From NCBI GenBank assembly GCA_004555405.1, contig SFIE01000048.1, positions 1 through 13,949 of the forward strand: a stretch of 13,949 bases of DNA, written 5' to 3'. The notes under the pieces were generated by a model. It worked only from the letters and a program-made list of their open reading frames with translations. It had not been told where the DNA came from and searched no databases. The stretch is from Subdoligranulum sp. GTDB taxonomy: Bacteria > Bacillota > Clostridia > Oscillospirales > Ruminococcaceae. The position numbers and the translations under genes are program-made. Each line of letters starts with the position of its first letter. The stretch's first letter is position 1. Of this stretch, positions 6,726 through 13,940 are shown piece by piece.

Positions 6726-7307
6726 ATGAAGCTTTTGGAAGAGCGTATTCTGAAAGACGGCCAGATTCGCGAGGGCAGCATTTTAAAGGTGGACGCCTTT
6801 TTGAATCACCAGCTGGATATTGGCCTTATGCAGGAGATCGGCAAGGAATTTGCCCGTATTTTTGCGGATGCAGGCATCAATAAGATCTTGACCATCGAGG
6901 CCAGCGGCATTGCCATTGCCAGCATTGCGGCACAGTATTTCGGCAATGTGCCGGTGGTGTTTGCCAAAAAGGCCAAAAGCAAAAATCTGGACGGCAGCCT
7001 CTACACCTCGGTGGTGCATTCCTACACCTATGGCAAAGACTTTAATGTCACGCTTTCGCAAAAATTCCTTGGCCCTCAGGACAATGTGCTGGTCATTGAT
7101 GATTTTCTCGCTTCCGGCAAGGCAATGAAGGGCCTTCTGGATATTTGCGGTCAGGCCGGATGCAAGGTGGCAGGCATTGGCATCTGCATTGAAAAGGGCT
7201 TCCAGAACGGCGGCCGTGAGCTGCGCGAGCAAGGCTACAAGGTGGCCAGTCTGGCAATCGTAGATCATTTTAACGAGGATGACACGCTTACCTTCCGCGA
7301 GCAGTAA
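6726..7307 (+). CDS. xpt: xanthine phosphoribosyltransferase
   Basis: A 193-residue cytoplasmic purine-salvage enzyme that joins xanthine to PRPP to give XMP, feeding GMP synthesis. It is full length for the Xpt family and matches it throughout: MKLLEERILKDGQI at the N-terminus, IEASGI (57-62), FAKKAKS (79-85), the PRPP-binding loop VLVIDDFLASGKA (121-133, Asp125-Asp126), and EKGFQNGGREL (156-166) near the C-terminus. The start is ATG 6726 with GGGAGGAG at 6708-6715 (10-nt spacer). It is monocistronic: own promoter, strong terminator, and no adjacent xanthine permease (pbuX), unlike the Bacillus arrangement. The guanine riboswitch that precedes Bacillus xpt is not seen here. Confidence 0.95.
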   Translation: MKLLEERILKDGQIREGSILKVDAFLNHQLDIGLMQEIGKEFARIFADAGINKILTIEASGIAIASIAAQYFGNVPVVFAKKAKSKNLDGSLYTSVVHSYTYGKDFNVTLSQKFLGPQDNVLVIDDFLASGKAMKGLLDICGQAGCKVAGIGICIEKGFQNGGRELREQGYKVASLAIVDHFNEDDTLTFREQ

Positions 7308-7358
7308 AAGTCCATACAGATTGATTTTTGTGATCCCATCTGATCATACTGATACAAG

Positions 7359-7402
7359 GCGCTGGCTGTGCCCGGGAACCCGGGTGCGGCCGGCGCTTTT
7401 TT
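7359..7402 (+). terminator. terminator of xpt
   Basis: A GC-rich stem of up to 17-18 bp (7359-7376 with 7379-7396), including four G-U pairs and capped by CCCGGG-AA-CCCGGG, ends in six Ts (7397-7402). The tightest top pairs must open to leave a 4-nt loop. It lies about 50 nt after the xpt stop. Confidence 0.93.
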
Positions 7403-7576
7403 GCTGTCTTGTGTGCGGCAAGTGCGTGCGGGGGTTCATGCAGCAAAAGCCCCGGTTTTATGGAATTTTATCACCAATCTGCATGAATCCACAAAGAATA
7501 TAGGAAAATCATGTGCAAATTTTACAAAAGCATTTTCTCAGAAAAGTCTTTTTTGTCAAATAATACCACAAATTAC
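7403..7576. other. upstream region of the glg promoter with a long inverted repeat
   Basis: No gene seen. It holds a 12-bp inverted repeat, GGGTTCATGCAG (7432-7443) with CTGCATGAATCC (7479-7490), one G-T pair, 35 nt apart. A smaller TTTTC-TCA-GAAAA palindrome lies at 7533-7545 in an AT-rich stretch leading into the promoter. Either could be a regulator site; no consensus for a known regulator (such as a cre box) is convincing. Confidence 0.5.
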
Positions 7577-7605
7577 TTGAAAAAATGAACCAAGCCGAGT
7601 AATAT
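7577..7605 (+). promoter_or_regulatory. promoter of the glg operon
   Basis: TTGAAA (7577-7582), a 17-bp spacer and TAATAT (7600-7605), preceded by AT-rich sequence that could act as an UP element. The predicted start near 7612 gives a 71-nt structured leader before glgB. Confidence 0.75.
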
Positions 7606-7621
7606 AGAAGTATAGTAAATA

Positions 7622-7663
7622 GCGATGCCTTTGCCGCGGATTTTCCCGCGCATCGCAAAAGGC
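7622..7663 (+). promoter_or_regulatory. glgB leader hairpin with two alternative lower stems
   Basis: An apical stem CGCGG/CCGCG (7635-7639/7646-7650) can sit on either of two lower stems: GCGATG/CATCGC (7622-7627/7651-7656) or GCCTTTGC/GCAAAAGGC (7627-7634/7655-7663, one bulge). The two use overlapping bases and cannot both form fully. The Shine-Dalgarno at 7669-7675 lies just downstream and is in neither stem. Confidence 0.5.
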
Positions 7664-7682
7664 TTTCAGGGGAGGAAACGCT

Positions 7683-9746
7683 GTGAAAAAGTTAGATAAA
7701 AACGCACAATTCCCGGTATATCTTTTCCATGAAGGGAATAATTTTGAAGCATACCGCTATTTTGGCGCACATCCGGAAACCCGCGGCACAAAGCAGGGCG
7801 TGGTGTTCCGCGTGTGGGCACCCCATGCCAAGGCGGTAAGCGTAGTGGGCGACTTTAACAGCTGGATTCCCGGCAGCCACCCTATGTATACTGTGAGCGA
7901 TGGCATTTGGGAAGCCTTTATCGAGGGCATTCAGCAGTATGATGTGTATAAATACTGTGTTACCACCCCTTCGGATGATCTGCAGTTCAAGGCCGATCCC
8001 TATGCATTCCATACCGAAACACGCCCCTCCAACGCCAGCAAGGTGTATGACATTCAGGGTTATCAGTGGGGCGATGCCGAGTGGGAAAAGGCACAGAAAA
8101 AGGCCGATGTGATCAACGCGCCTTTGAATATCTACGAAATGCACGCTGGCAGCTGGCGCACCAAAGAGGGCGGCGTGCCCTACAATTATGCCGAGCTGGC
8201 CGATGAACTGATCCCTTACATAAAGGATATGGGCTACACCCATGTGGAGCTTTTGCCCATCACCGAGTATCCGTTTGACGGCAGCTGGGGCTATCAGGTA
8301 ACGGGCTATTTCGCCCCCACCAGCCGCTACGGCACACCCAAGGATTTCATGGCCTTTGTAGACAAGCTGCATCAGGCAGGCATCGGCGTGATCATGGACT
8401 GGGTGCCTGCACACTTCCCCAAGGACGGCTATGGCCTGTATAACTTTGACGGCCTGCCCTGCTATGAAGACCCCAACCCCCGGCGCGGCGAGCATAAGGA
8501 ATGGGGCACCATGGTGTTCAACTTCGGCATGACCGAAGTGCAGTCCTTCCTGATCTCCAGCGCCCTGTTCTGGCTGGAGCAGTACCATATCGACGGCCTG
8601 CGCGTGGATGCAGTGGCCAGTATGCTGTATCTGGACTATAACCGCAAGGACGGCGAGTGGGAGCAAAACGCCAACGGCGGCAATGAAAATCTGGAAGCCA
8701 TTGCCTTTTTGCGCAAGCTGAACACCGCCATTCTGGGGCGTCATCCCCACAAAATGATGATCGCCGAGGAATCCACAGCATTCCCGCTGGTAAGCAAGCC
8801 TGCGGCTGACGGCGGCCTTGGCTTTAACTTTAAATGGAACATGGGCTGGATGAACGATATGCTCAGCTATATGCAAACCGACCCGCTGTTCCGCGCAGGC
8901 AACCACAATAAGGTGACCTTCAGCTTCTTCTATGCTTTCAGCGAAAACTTTGTGCTGCCCATCAGCCACGATGAAGTAGTGCATGGCAAGGGAAGCCTTA
9001 TAAACAAAATGCCCGGCGAATATGCCGATAAGTTTGCAAACCTGCGCACCTTCTTTGGTTATATGATGGCACATCCCGGCAAAAAGCTGCTGTTTATGGG
9101 CTGTGAGTTTGCACAGTTTATCGAGTGGAACGAAAAACAGCAGCTGGATTGGCTGCTGCTGGACTATGATGCCCACAAGCAAACGCAGGCTTATGTGCGC
9201 GATCTCAACCACTTCTATCTGGAGCATCCGCAGTTCTGGGAAGAAGACTTCACCTGGGAGGGCTTCCAGTGGGTCGTTCCGGATGACAATGCCCAGAGCG
9301 TGGTGGCTTTCCTGCGAAAGGACAAAAAGGGCGAAGCGGTGCTGGTGGTGTGCAATTTCAACCCGGTCGAGCGTGTAAACTATGCGCTGGGCGTGCCCGC
9401 AGCAGGCTCGTATAAAGAAATTTTCACAAGCGATGAGGAAAAATACGGCGGCACAGGCTTCCACAACAAAACCGTGCGCAGCAAAAAAGGCGAAATGCAC
9501 GGCTTTGAGCAGAGCATTCACATCACGCTGCCCCCGCTGAGCACATTGTACTTCTCGGTTCCGGCACCCAAAAAGGCGGCTGCACCCAAAAAGACAGCAG
9601 TCCCCAAGGCAAAGGCCGCTGCCGCCAAAACCAAAACCGCACCCGCCAAAACAAAGGCTTCCGCTGCCAAAAAAGAGCCGGCAGCCAAGGCAGCGCCCAA
9701 AAAGCGCGCGGTGAAAAAAGCAGCCGGAGATGCCACCGAAAAATAA
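7683..9746 (+). CDS. glgB: 1,4-alpha-glucan branching enzyme with Lys/Ala/Pro-rich C-terminal tail
   Basis: GlgB (687 residues) cuts alpha-1,4 chains and rejoins them as alpha-1,6 branches during glycogen synthesis. Domains in order: a short N-terminus without the extra N1 module of E. coli GlgB; a CBM48 domain (about 35-115, FRVWAPHAKAVSVVGDFNSW); a GH13 barrel (about 150-500); and a C-terminal beta domain (to about 626). Catalytic residues are visible: Asp309 in GLRVDAVASM (nucleophile), Glu362 in AEEST (acid/base), and Asp430 in PISHDEVVHGKGS. The start is GTG 7683 with GGGGAGG at 7669-7675 (7-nt spacer). The enzyme proper ends near residue 626. Residues 627-687 are low complexity, with 23 Ala and 18 Lys in 61, very unlike the usual family end. 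It is the first gene of glgB-glgC-glgD-glgA. Confidence 0.96.
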   Translation: MKKLDKNAQFPVYLFHEGNNFEAYRYFGAHPETRGTKQGVVFRVWAPHAKAVSVVGDFNSWIPGSHPMYTVSDGIWEAFIEGIQQYDVYKYCVTTPSDDLQFKADPYAFHTETRPSNASKVYDIQGYQWGDAEWEKAQKKADVINAPLNIYEMHAGSWRTKEGGVPYNYAELADELIPYIKDMGYTHVELLPITEYPFDGSWGYQVTGYFAPTSRYGTPKDFMAFVDKLHQAGIGVIMDWVPAHFPKDGYGLYNFDGLPCYEDPNPRRGEHKEWGTMVFNFGMTEVQSFLISSALFWLEQYHIDGLRVDAVASMLYLDYNRKDGEWEQNANGGNENLEAIAFLRKLNTAILGRHPHKMMIAEESTAFPLVSKPAADGGLGFNFKWNMGWMNDMLSYMQTDPLFRAGNHNKVTFSFFYAFSENFVLPISHDEVVHGKGSLINKMPGEYADKFANLRTFFGYMMAHPGKKLLFMGCEFAQFIEWNEKQQLDWLLLDYDAHKQTQAYVRDLNHFYLEHPQFWEEDFTWEGFQWVVPDDNAQSVVAFLRKDKKGEAVLVVCNFNPVERVNYALGVPAAGSYKEIFTSDEEKYGGTGFHNKTVRSKKGEMHGFEQSIHITLPPLSTLYFSVPAPKKAAAPKKTAVPKAKAAAAKTKTAPAKTKASAAKKEPAAKAAPKKRAVKKAAGDATEK
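9561..9743 (+). other. low-complexity basic tail region of glgB
   Basis: Codons 627-687 encode repeats of the kind Ala-Pro-Lys-Lys and Ala-Lys-Thr-Lys: 23 Ala, 18 Lys, 1 Arg and only 3 acidic residues. The composition resembles histone-H1-like and bacterial nucleoid-protein tails. It is in frame, uninterrupted and followed by the stop at 9744-9746, so it is translated rather than a frameshift artefact. Predicted to be disordered and strongly cationic. Confidence 0.9.
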
Positions 9747-9944
9747 AAAATGGCGTTCAACACGATCCTTTGGTGCGGGCGGCCCGGCTGCCTCTTTCGA
9801 AGGATCACGCAGAAATTTTGCTGAAAGGTCGATGGCTGCAGCGCACTGTGCAGCAGCCCCGCCTTTGAGATAGGGCGGTATAGGGTACCGGCCGGGGGGC
9901 CGGTTTGTATGCCGCGCCGAAGAAAGATAAGGGGAGATATCATC
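9747..9944 (+). other. structured glgB-glgC intercistronic region
   Basis: 198 bases with no gene and no clear promoter, but three hairpins in a row. First: GATCCTT/AAGGATC (9764-9770/9800-9806) enclosing GGCGG/CTGCC (9778-9782/9788-9792). Second: GGCTGC/GCAGCC (9834-9839/9853-9858). Third: ACCGGCC/GGCCGGT with a GGGG loop (9887-9893/9898-9904), with only a poor T run after it. The third could weakly terminate or stabilise the downstream message. GGGGAG (9931-9936) is the glgC ribosome binding site. Confidence 0.6.
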
Positions 9945-11141
9945 ATGTCAAAAGAAATGGTAGCAATGATCCTGGCCGGCGGCCAGGGGTCGCGCCTGTA
10001 TGCGCTGACCCAAAAAACTGCTAAGCCTGCAGTTTCGTTTGGTGGAAAGTATCGAATCATCGATTTTCCCATTTCTAACTGTGTGAATTCCAACATTGAT
10101 ACCGTGGGCATCTGCACCCAGTATCAGCCGCTGCAGCTGAACGAGTATATCGGCAACGGCCAACCGTGGGACCTTGACCGTTTGTACGGCGGTGTACATG
10201 TGCTGCCGCCTTATCAAAAGGCCAACGGCAGCGACTGGTATAAGGGCACGGCCAACGCCATTTACCAGAACATTGCCTTTATCGAGCGCTATAAGCCCGA
10301 GTATGTCATCATTCTTTCGGGTGACCAGATCTGCAAGCAGGACTATGCAGACTTTCTGCAGTTCCATAAAGAGAAAAATGCTGAGTTCAGCGTGGCCGTT
10401 ATGGAGGTTCCCTGGGAAGAAGCCTCGCGCTTTGGCCTGATGGTTACCGACGATACCGATGCCATCACCGAGTTCCAGGAAAAGCCCAAAAATCCTAAGA
10501 GCAATCTGGCCTCGATGGGCATTTACATTTTCAACTGGGATATTCTGAAAAAATATCTTGAGGAAGACGAAGCTGACCCCAACAGCGAAAACGACTTTGG
10601 CAACAACATTATCCCCAACCTGCTGCGTGATAAGCGCCGTATGTACGCCTATCGCTTTGACGGCTACTGGAAGGATGTGGGCACCATCAGCTCGCTGTGG
10701 GAGGCCAACATGGAAGTGCTGGACCCCGAGCATTCCGGCATGAACCTGTTTGATGAAAACTGGACCATTTACTCCCGCAACCCCGGCCTGCCCGCTCATA
10801 TGGCAGGCAAAAAATCCTGCATTGACAACTCGCTCATCACCAACGGCTGCAAAATCAACGGCACGGTAAAGCATTCGGTGCTGTCGGCAGGCGTTGTGGT
10901 CGAGGAAGGCGCTGTGGTGCTGGATGCCGTGATCATGTCGGGCACTGTGATCAAATCGGGCGCTGTGGTGCAGCGCTGCATCATTGCGGACAACTGCGTG
11001 GTGGAAGAAAACGCAGCTGTGGGTGCAGCCGAGGGCGAAATTGCCCACACCGCCGCCGGTGTAACGATCGGCTGCAGCGCAACCGTAAAGGCCGGTGCTA
11101 AAGTGTATGACGATGTAAAGGAGGGTGAGGAAGTATGCTGA
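9945..11141 (+). CDS. glgC: glucose-1-phosphate adenylyltransferase, catalytic subunit
   Basis: GlgC (398 residues) makes ADP-glucose from ATP and glucose-1-phosphate, the committed step of glycogen synthesis. The N-terminal nucleotidyltransferase domain (about 1-260) has AGGQGSRL (11-18), KPAVSFGGKYRIIDF (27-41), the metal-site Asp127 in SGDQI, FQEKP (177-181, Lys180 for the sugar phosphate) and the second metal Asp244 in YWKDVGTI. A left-handed beta-helix follows (about 290-385). The usual SGDH motif reads SGDQ here. I start at ATG 9945 (SKEMVAMILAGG) because GGGGAG lies 8 nt upstream. The frame stays open back to ATG 9909, but that adds 12 residues with no ribosome binding site and no family match. 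Its end overlaps glgD by 7 nt, suggesting coupled synthesis of a GlgC/GlgD complex. Confidence 0.95.
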   Translation: MSKEMVAMILAGGQGSRLYALTQKTAKPAVSFGGKYRIIDFPISNCVNSNIDTVGICTQYQPLQLNEYIGNGQPWDLDRLYGGVHVLPPYQKANGSDWYKGTANAIYQNIAFIERYKPEYVIILSGDQICKQDYADFLQFHKEKNAEFSVAVMEVPWEEASRFGLMVTDDTDAITEFQEKPKNPKSNLASMGIYIFNWDILKKYLEEDEADPNSENDFGNNIIPNLLRDKRRMYAYRFDGYWKDVGTISSLWEANMEVLDPEHSGMNLFDENWTIYSRNPGLPAHMAGKKSCIDNSLITNGCKINGTVKHSVLSAGVVVEEGAVVLDAVIMSGTVIKSGAVVQRCIIADNCVVEENAAVGAAEGEIAHTAAGVTIGCSATVKAGAKVYDDVKEGEEVC

Positions 11142-12271
11142 CCACACACAAGGATGCCAGCGTGATGGGCATCATTTTCCCGAATACCTATGATAATCTG
11201 GTGCCTCAGCTGGTGGCCGAGCGCGCCATGGCAGCCATTCCGTTTGCAGGCCGCTACCGCCTGATCGACTTTATGCTTTCCAGCATGACCAATGCCGGAA
11301 TTGGCAATATTTCGCTGCTTACCCGCAAAAACTACCATTCGTTGATGGAGCATCTGGGCTCCGGCCGTGAGTGGGACCTTGCCCGTAAGCACGGCGGCCT
11401 GAACATTGTGCCGCCCTTTGCCGAGCGCACGGTCACCAAAATTTATGCAGGCCGTATGGAGGCTCTGGCTTCGATCCTGCGCTTTTTGGAGGCGCAGAAG
11501 GAAAAATATGTGCTTATGACGGACTGCTTCCAGGCCCTGAATATGGACTTTAAGGCTCTGATCCATGAGCATATAGAAAGCGGCGCGGATGTAACGGCGG
11601 TATATCAGGTGGCTGATATTCCGGACGGCGCGAAAAACGGCAACTATACGCTGAACATGGACGAAACCGGCCGTGTGACCGAAATTCTGAACAATGACTA
11701 CCGCACGGGCAAGCAGAACCTGTGCATGAACATTTACATGATGGAGCGCGAGCGCCTGATCAGCATGATCAAGGAATCCAGCGTGCGCGGCCAGCGCTTC
11801 TTTGAGCGTGAAATGCTGGCGCCGAATCTGCACATTCTGAATGTGCGCGGCTATCGTTACGATGGCTATGTGGCCCGCATTGCAGACCTCAAGAGCTTCT
11901 TTGATGAAAATATGCGCCTTTTGCAGGACGATAACATTGACCAGCTGTTCGATAAAAATCGCCCCATCTACACCAAAACCCGCGATGACAACCCCACCCG
12001 CTATGTGGAGGGGGCCAAGGTGAGCAATTCTATGATCGCCGATGGCTGCATTATTCAGGGCACGGTGGAAAACAGCATTCTGTTCCGCGGCGTACACGTG
12101 GAAAAGGGCGCTGTGGTGCGCAACTGCGTGCTGATGCAGGATACCGTGGTGGAAGTGAACGCCAATGTGGAGTATCTGGTAACCGATAAGGATGTGCTGA
12201 TCTCTGCAGGCAAAAAGCTGAGCGGCAGCGATACCTTCCCTGTGTATGTGGCCGAGGCGCACACCGTGTAA
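11135..12271 (+). CDS. glgD: GlgD, non-catalytic partner of glucose-1-phosphate adenylyltransferase
   Basis: GlgD (378 residues) is a GlgC paralogue found in Firmicutes that pairs with GlgC and tunes its activity. The overall fold is kept (nucleotidyltransferase domain, then beta-helix with SNSMIADGCIIQGTVENSIL near 297-316), but the active site is degraded. The GGxGSR loop is replaced by FPNTYDN (15-21), GDH by MTDC (128-131), FQEKP by VTEILNN, and the metal Asp of DVGT is missing in RYDGYVARIADL (241-252). These losses support a regulatory rather than catalytic role. The ATG lies inside the end of glgC (7-nt overlap) with AAAGGAGGG at 11117-11125. A hairpin follows before glgA. Confidence 0.93.
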   Translation: MLTTHKDASVMGIIFPNTYDNLVPQLVAERAMAAIPFAGRYRLIDFMLSSMTNAGIGNISLLTRKNYHSLMEHLGSGREWDLARKHGGLNIVPPFAERTVTKIYAGRMEALASILRFLEAQKEKYVLMTDCFQALNMDFKALIHEHIESGADVTAVYQVADIPDGAKNGNYTLNMDETGRVTEILNNDYRTGKQNLCMNIYMMERERLISMIKESSVRGQRFFEREMLAPNLHILNVRGYRYDGYVARIADLKSFFDENMRLLQDDNIDQLFDKNRPIYTKTRDDNPTRYVEGAKVSNSMIADGCIIQGTVENSILFRGVHVEKGAVVRNCVLMQDTVVEVNANVEYLVTDKDVLISAGKKLSGSDTFPVYVAEAHTV

Positions 12272-12285
12272 TACGCCACCAACCC

Positions 12286-12308
12286 GGCTGCCATTCTCCC
12301 CGGCGGCC
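12286..12308 (+). other. upstream hairpin of the glgD-glgA gap
   Basis: GGCTGCC (12286-12292) pairs with GGCGGCC (12302-12308), including one G-U pair. Its loop contains CTCCC (12296-12300), which could also pair with GGGAG (12324-12328) in the 5' arm of the terminator-like hairpin that follows. This is a possible, weak anti-terminator contact. Confidence 0.35.
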
Positions 12309-12319
12309 ATTCGTGTGGA

Positions 12320-12350
12320 GGGCGGGAGCGCAAAAACTCCCGCCCTTTTT
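12320..12350 (+). terminator. terminator-like hairpin (attenuator) between glgD and glgA
   Basis: A perfect 9-bp GC-rich stem GGGCGGGAG/CTCCCGCCC (12320-12328/12337-12345) with an 8-nt loop and a T5 run. Only 24 nt separate it from the glgA start, and they contain the ribosome binding site, so no promoter fits in between. Either it terminates only part of the transcripts or its activity is regulated. Confidence 0.85.
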
Positions 12351-12374
12351 CAAAAAGCATAAGGAGGAAACTAT

Positions 12375-13793
12375 ATGAAGGTTTTGTATGCAGCCAGCGA
12401 GGCCGCTCCCTTTGCCAAGTCCGGCGGTTTGGCCGATGTGGCCGGTTCGCTGCCCAAAGCTTTGGTGAAAGATGGGGTCGACTGCCGCGTGGTGATGCCG
12501 CTGTACGGCGATTTGAAATTCCGCGACGAGCTGACCTATGTTACAAACTTCAGCGTGCCTGTGGGCTGGCGCAGCCAGTACTGCGGCCTGTTTACCGCAG
12601 AAAAAGATGGCGTTACCTATTATTTCCTGGATAATGAATATTATTTTAAGCGCAGCGGCCTGTATGGCTTTTATGATGACGGCGAGCGCTTTGCGTTTTT
12701 CTCGCGCGCTGTGCTGGAAATGATGTTCTATATGGACTTTACGCCCGATATCATCAACTGCAACGACTGGCAAACCGCACTCACCCCGGTATACCTGAAC
12801 CTGTATTATCGCCATCTGGATAAGTTCAATAAGATCAAAACCGTATTCACGATCCACAACATTGCCTATCAGGGCAAATATGGCATGGATATTCTGGAGG
12901 ATACCTGCGGCATTGGAAACCGCGATGCCCATATTCTGGAATTTGACGGCTGCGCCAACTTTATGAAGGGCGCCATCGAGGCCGCCGACAAGATCACCAC
13001 TGTGAGCCCCACCTATGCCCAGGAAATTCTGGACCCGTGGTTTGCACATGGGCTGGACGGCCTGCTGCGCCAGAAGCAGTATAAGCTGTGCGGCATTCTG
13101 AACGGCATCGACACTGTGGTGAACGACCCTGCAACGGATAAGATCATTGCCGCCAACTATGACTCCAAAACCTTTAAAAAGGGCAAGGCTATCTGCAAAA
13201 AGGCCCTGCAGGAGCGCTTTAATTTGAATCAGGACGGCAGCCCCGTGATGGCTATGGTCACCCGTCTGGTAGGGCACAAGGGCCTGGATCTGGTGAAATG
13301 CATTGCCGAGGGCCTGCTGCAGGAGGGCATTGAGCTTGTAATCCTGGGCACCGGTGAATACCAGTACGAATCCTTCTTCTCCGAGCTGGCTGCCCGCCAT
13401 CCCGGCCGTGTGGGAGTATTTATCGGCTTTAACAGCCAGCTGGCACAGCAGATCTATGCCGGCGCAGATATTTTCCTGATGCCCAGCAAGAGTGAGCCCT
13501 GCGGCCTGGCGCAGATGGTGGCCTGCCGCTACGGCACCATTCCCGTGGTGCGTGAAACCGGCGGCCTGCGCGATTCCATTCAGGATTCCGGCGACGGTAA
13601 GGGCAATGGCTTTACTTTTGGAAGCTATAATGCCCACGATCTGTTCCAGGCCTGCTGGCGTGCCAAGGAAGGCTACTGGAACAAGGAAGGCTGGCCTGTG
13701 CTGGTAAAGCGCGCCATGGAGCATGACTTCAGCTGGAGCGTTTCGGCCAAGAGCTATGAGGGCCTGTACAACGAAGTGGTAGGCCTTTGGTAA
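12375..13793 (+). CDS. glgA: glycogen synthase (ADP-glucose, GT5 family)
   Basis: GlgA (472 residues, normal bacterial length) transfers glucose from ADP-glucose to the non-reducing end of a growing alpha-1,4 chain. It is a GT-B fold enzyme of family GT5. The N-terminal lobe begins MKVLYAASEAAPFAKSGGL, with the ADP-glucose motif KSGGLADV at 15-22, and contains HNIAYQG (161-167). The C-terminal lobe shows TRLVGHKG (296-303, Arg297 and Lys302), the catalytic SEPCGLAQ (373-380, Glu374) and ETGGLRD (394-400). AAGGAGG at 12361-12367 gives a 7-nt spacer. It is the last gene of the glg block, probably co-transcribed through the hairpin at 12320-12350, and ends at its own terminator. Confidence 0.96.
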   Translation: MKVLYAASEAAPFAKSGGLADVAGSLPKALVKDGVDCRVVMPLYGDLKFRDELTYVTNFSVPVGWRSQYCGLFTAEKDGVTYYFLDNEYYFKRSGLYGFYDDGERFAFFSRAVLEMMFYMDFTPDIINCNDWQTALTPVYLNLYYRHLDKFNKIKTVFTIHNIAYQGKYGMDILEDTCGIGNRDAHILEFDGCANFMKGAIEAADKITTVSPTYAQEILDPWFAHGLDGLLRQKQYKLCGILNGIDTVVNDPATDKIIAANYDSKTFKKGKAICKKALQERFNLNQDGSPVMAMVTRLVGHKGLDLVKCIAEGLLQEGIELVILGTGEYQYESFFSELAARHPGRVGVFIGFNSQLAQQIYAGADIFLMPSKSEPCGLAQMVACRYGTIPVVRETGGLRDSIQDSGDGKGNGFTFGSYNAHDLFQACWRAKEGYWNKEGWPVLVKRAMEHDFSWSVSAKSYEGLYNEVVGLW

Positions 13794-13813
13794 CAGAATA
13801 ATTTTTTGCAAAG

Positions 13814-13846
13814 CCCGGTGCTGCAGTCATGCAGCACCGGGTTTTT
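13814..13846 (+). terminator. terminator of the glg operon
   Basis: A perfect 12-bp stem CCCGGTGCTGCA/TGCAGCACCGGG (13814-13825/13830-13841) with a GTCA loop and T5, starting 20 nt after the glgA stop. Confidence 0.95.
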
Positions 13847-13872
13847 CCGTAAGGCTCTGTCACAACAAATGG

Positions 13873-13901
13873 TTGATTTTTGACGAGAAATAGCGTATAA
13901 T
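13873..13901 (+). promoter_or_regulatory. promoter of the gene at the right edge
   Basis: TTGATT (13873-13878), a 17-bp spacer and a perfect TATAAT (13896-13901). The start near 13908 gives a leader of about 33 nt. Confidence 0.75.
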
Positions 13902-13940
13902 AATAGTAAGAAACAGTACCACCGAAGGAGGTAATTGGAT

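Noticed and set aside
7692..9521. 609-residue minus-strand open frame across glgB, and similar 367- to 586-residue frames opposite livH, glgC/glgD and glgA
   Set aside because: Same codon-bias effect. Every one is opposite a well-supported gene with intact catalytic motifs, and none resembles a known protein.
9909..9944. Upstream ATG extension of glgC
   Set aside because: It adds 12 residues with no ribosome binding site and no similarity to GlgC N-termini; ATG 9945 has GGGGAG at the right distance.
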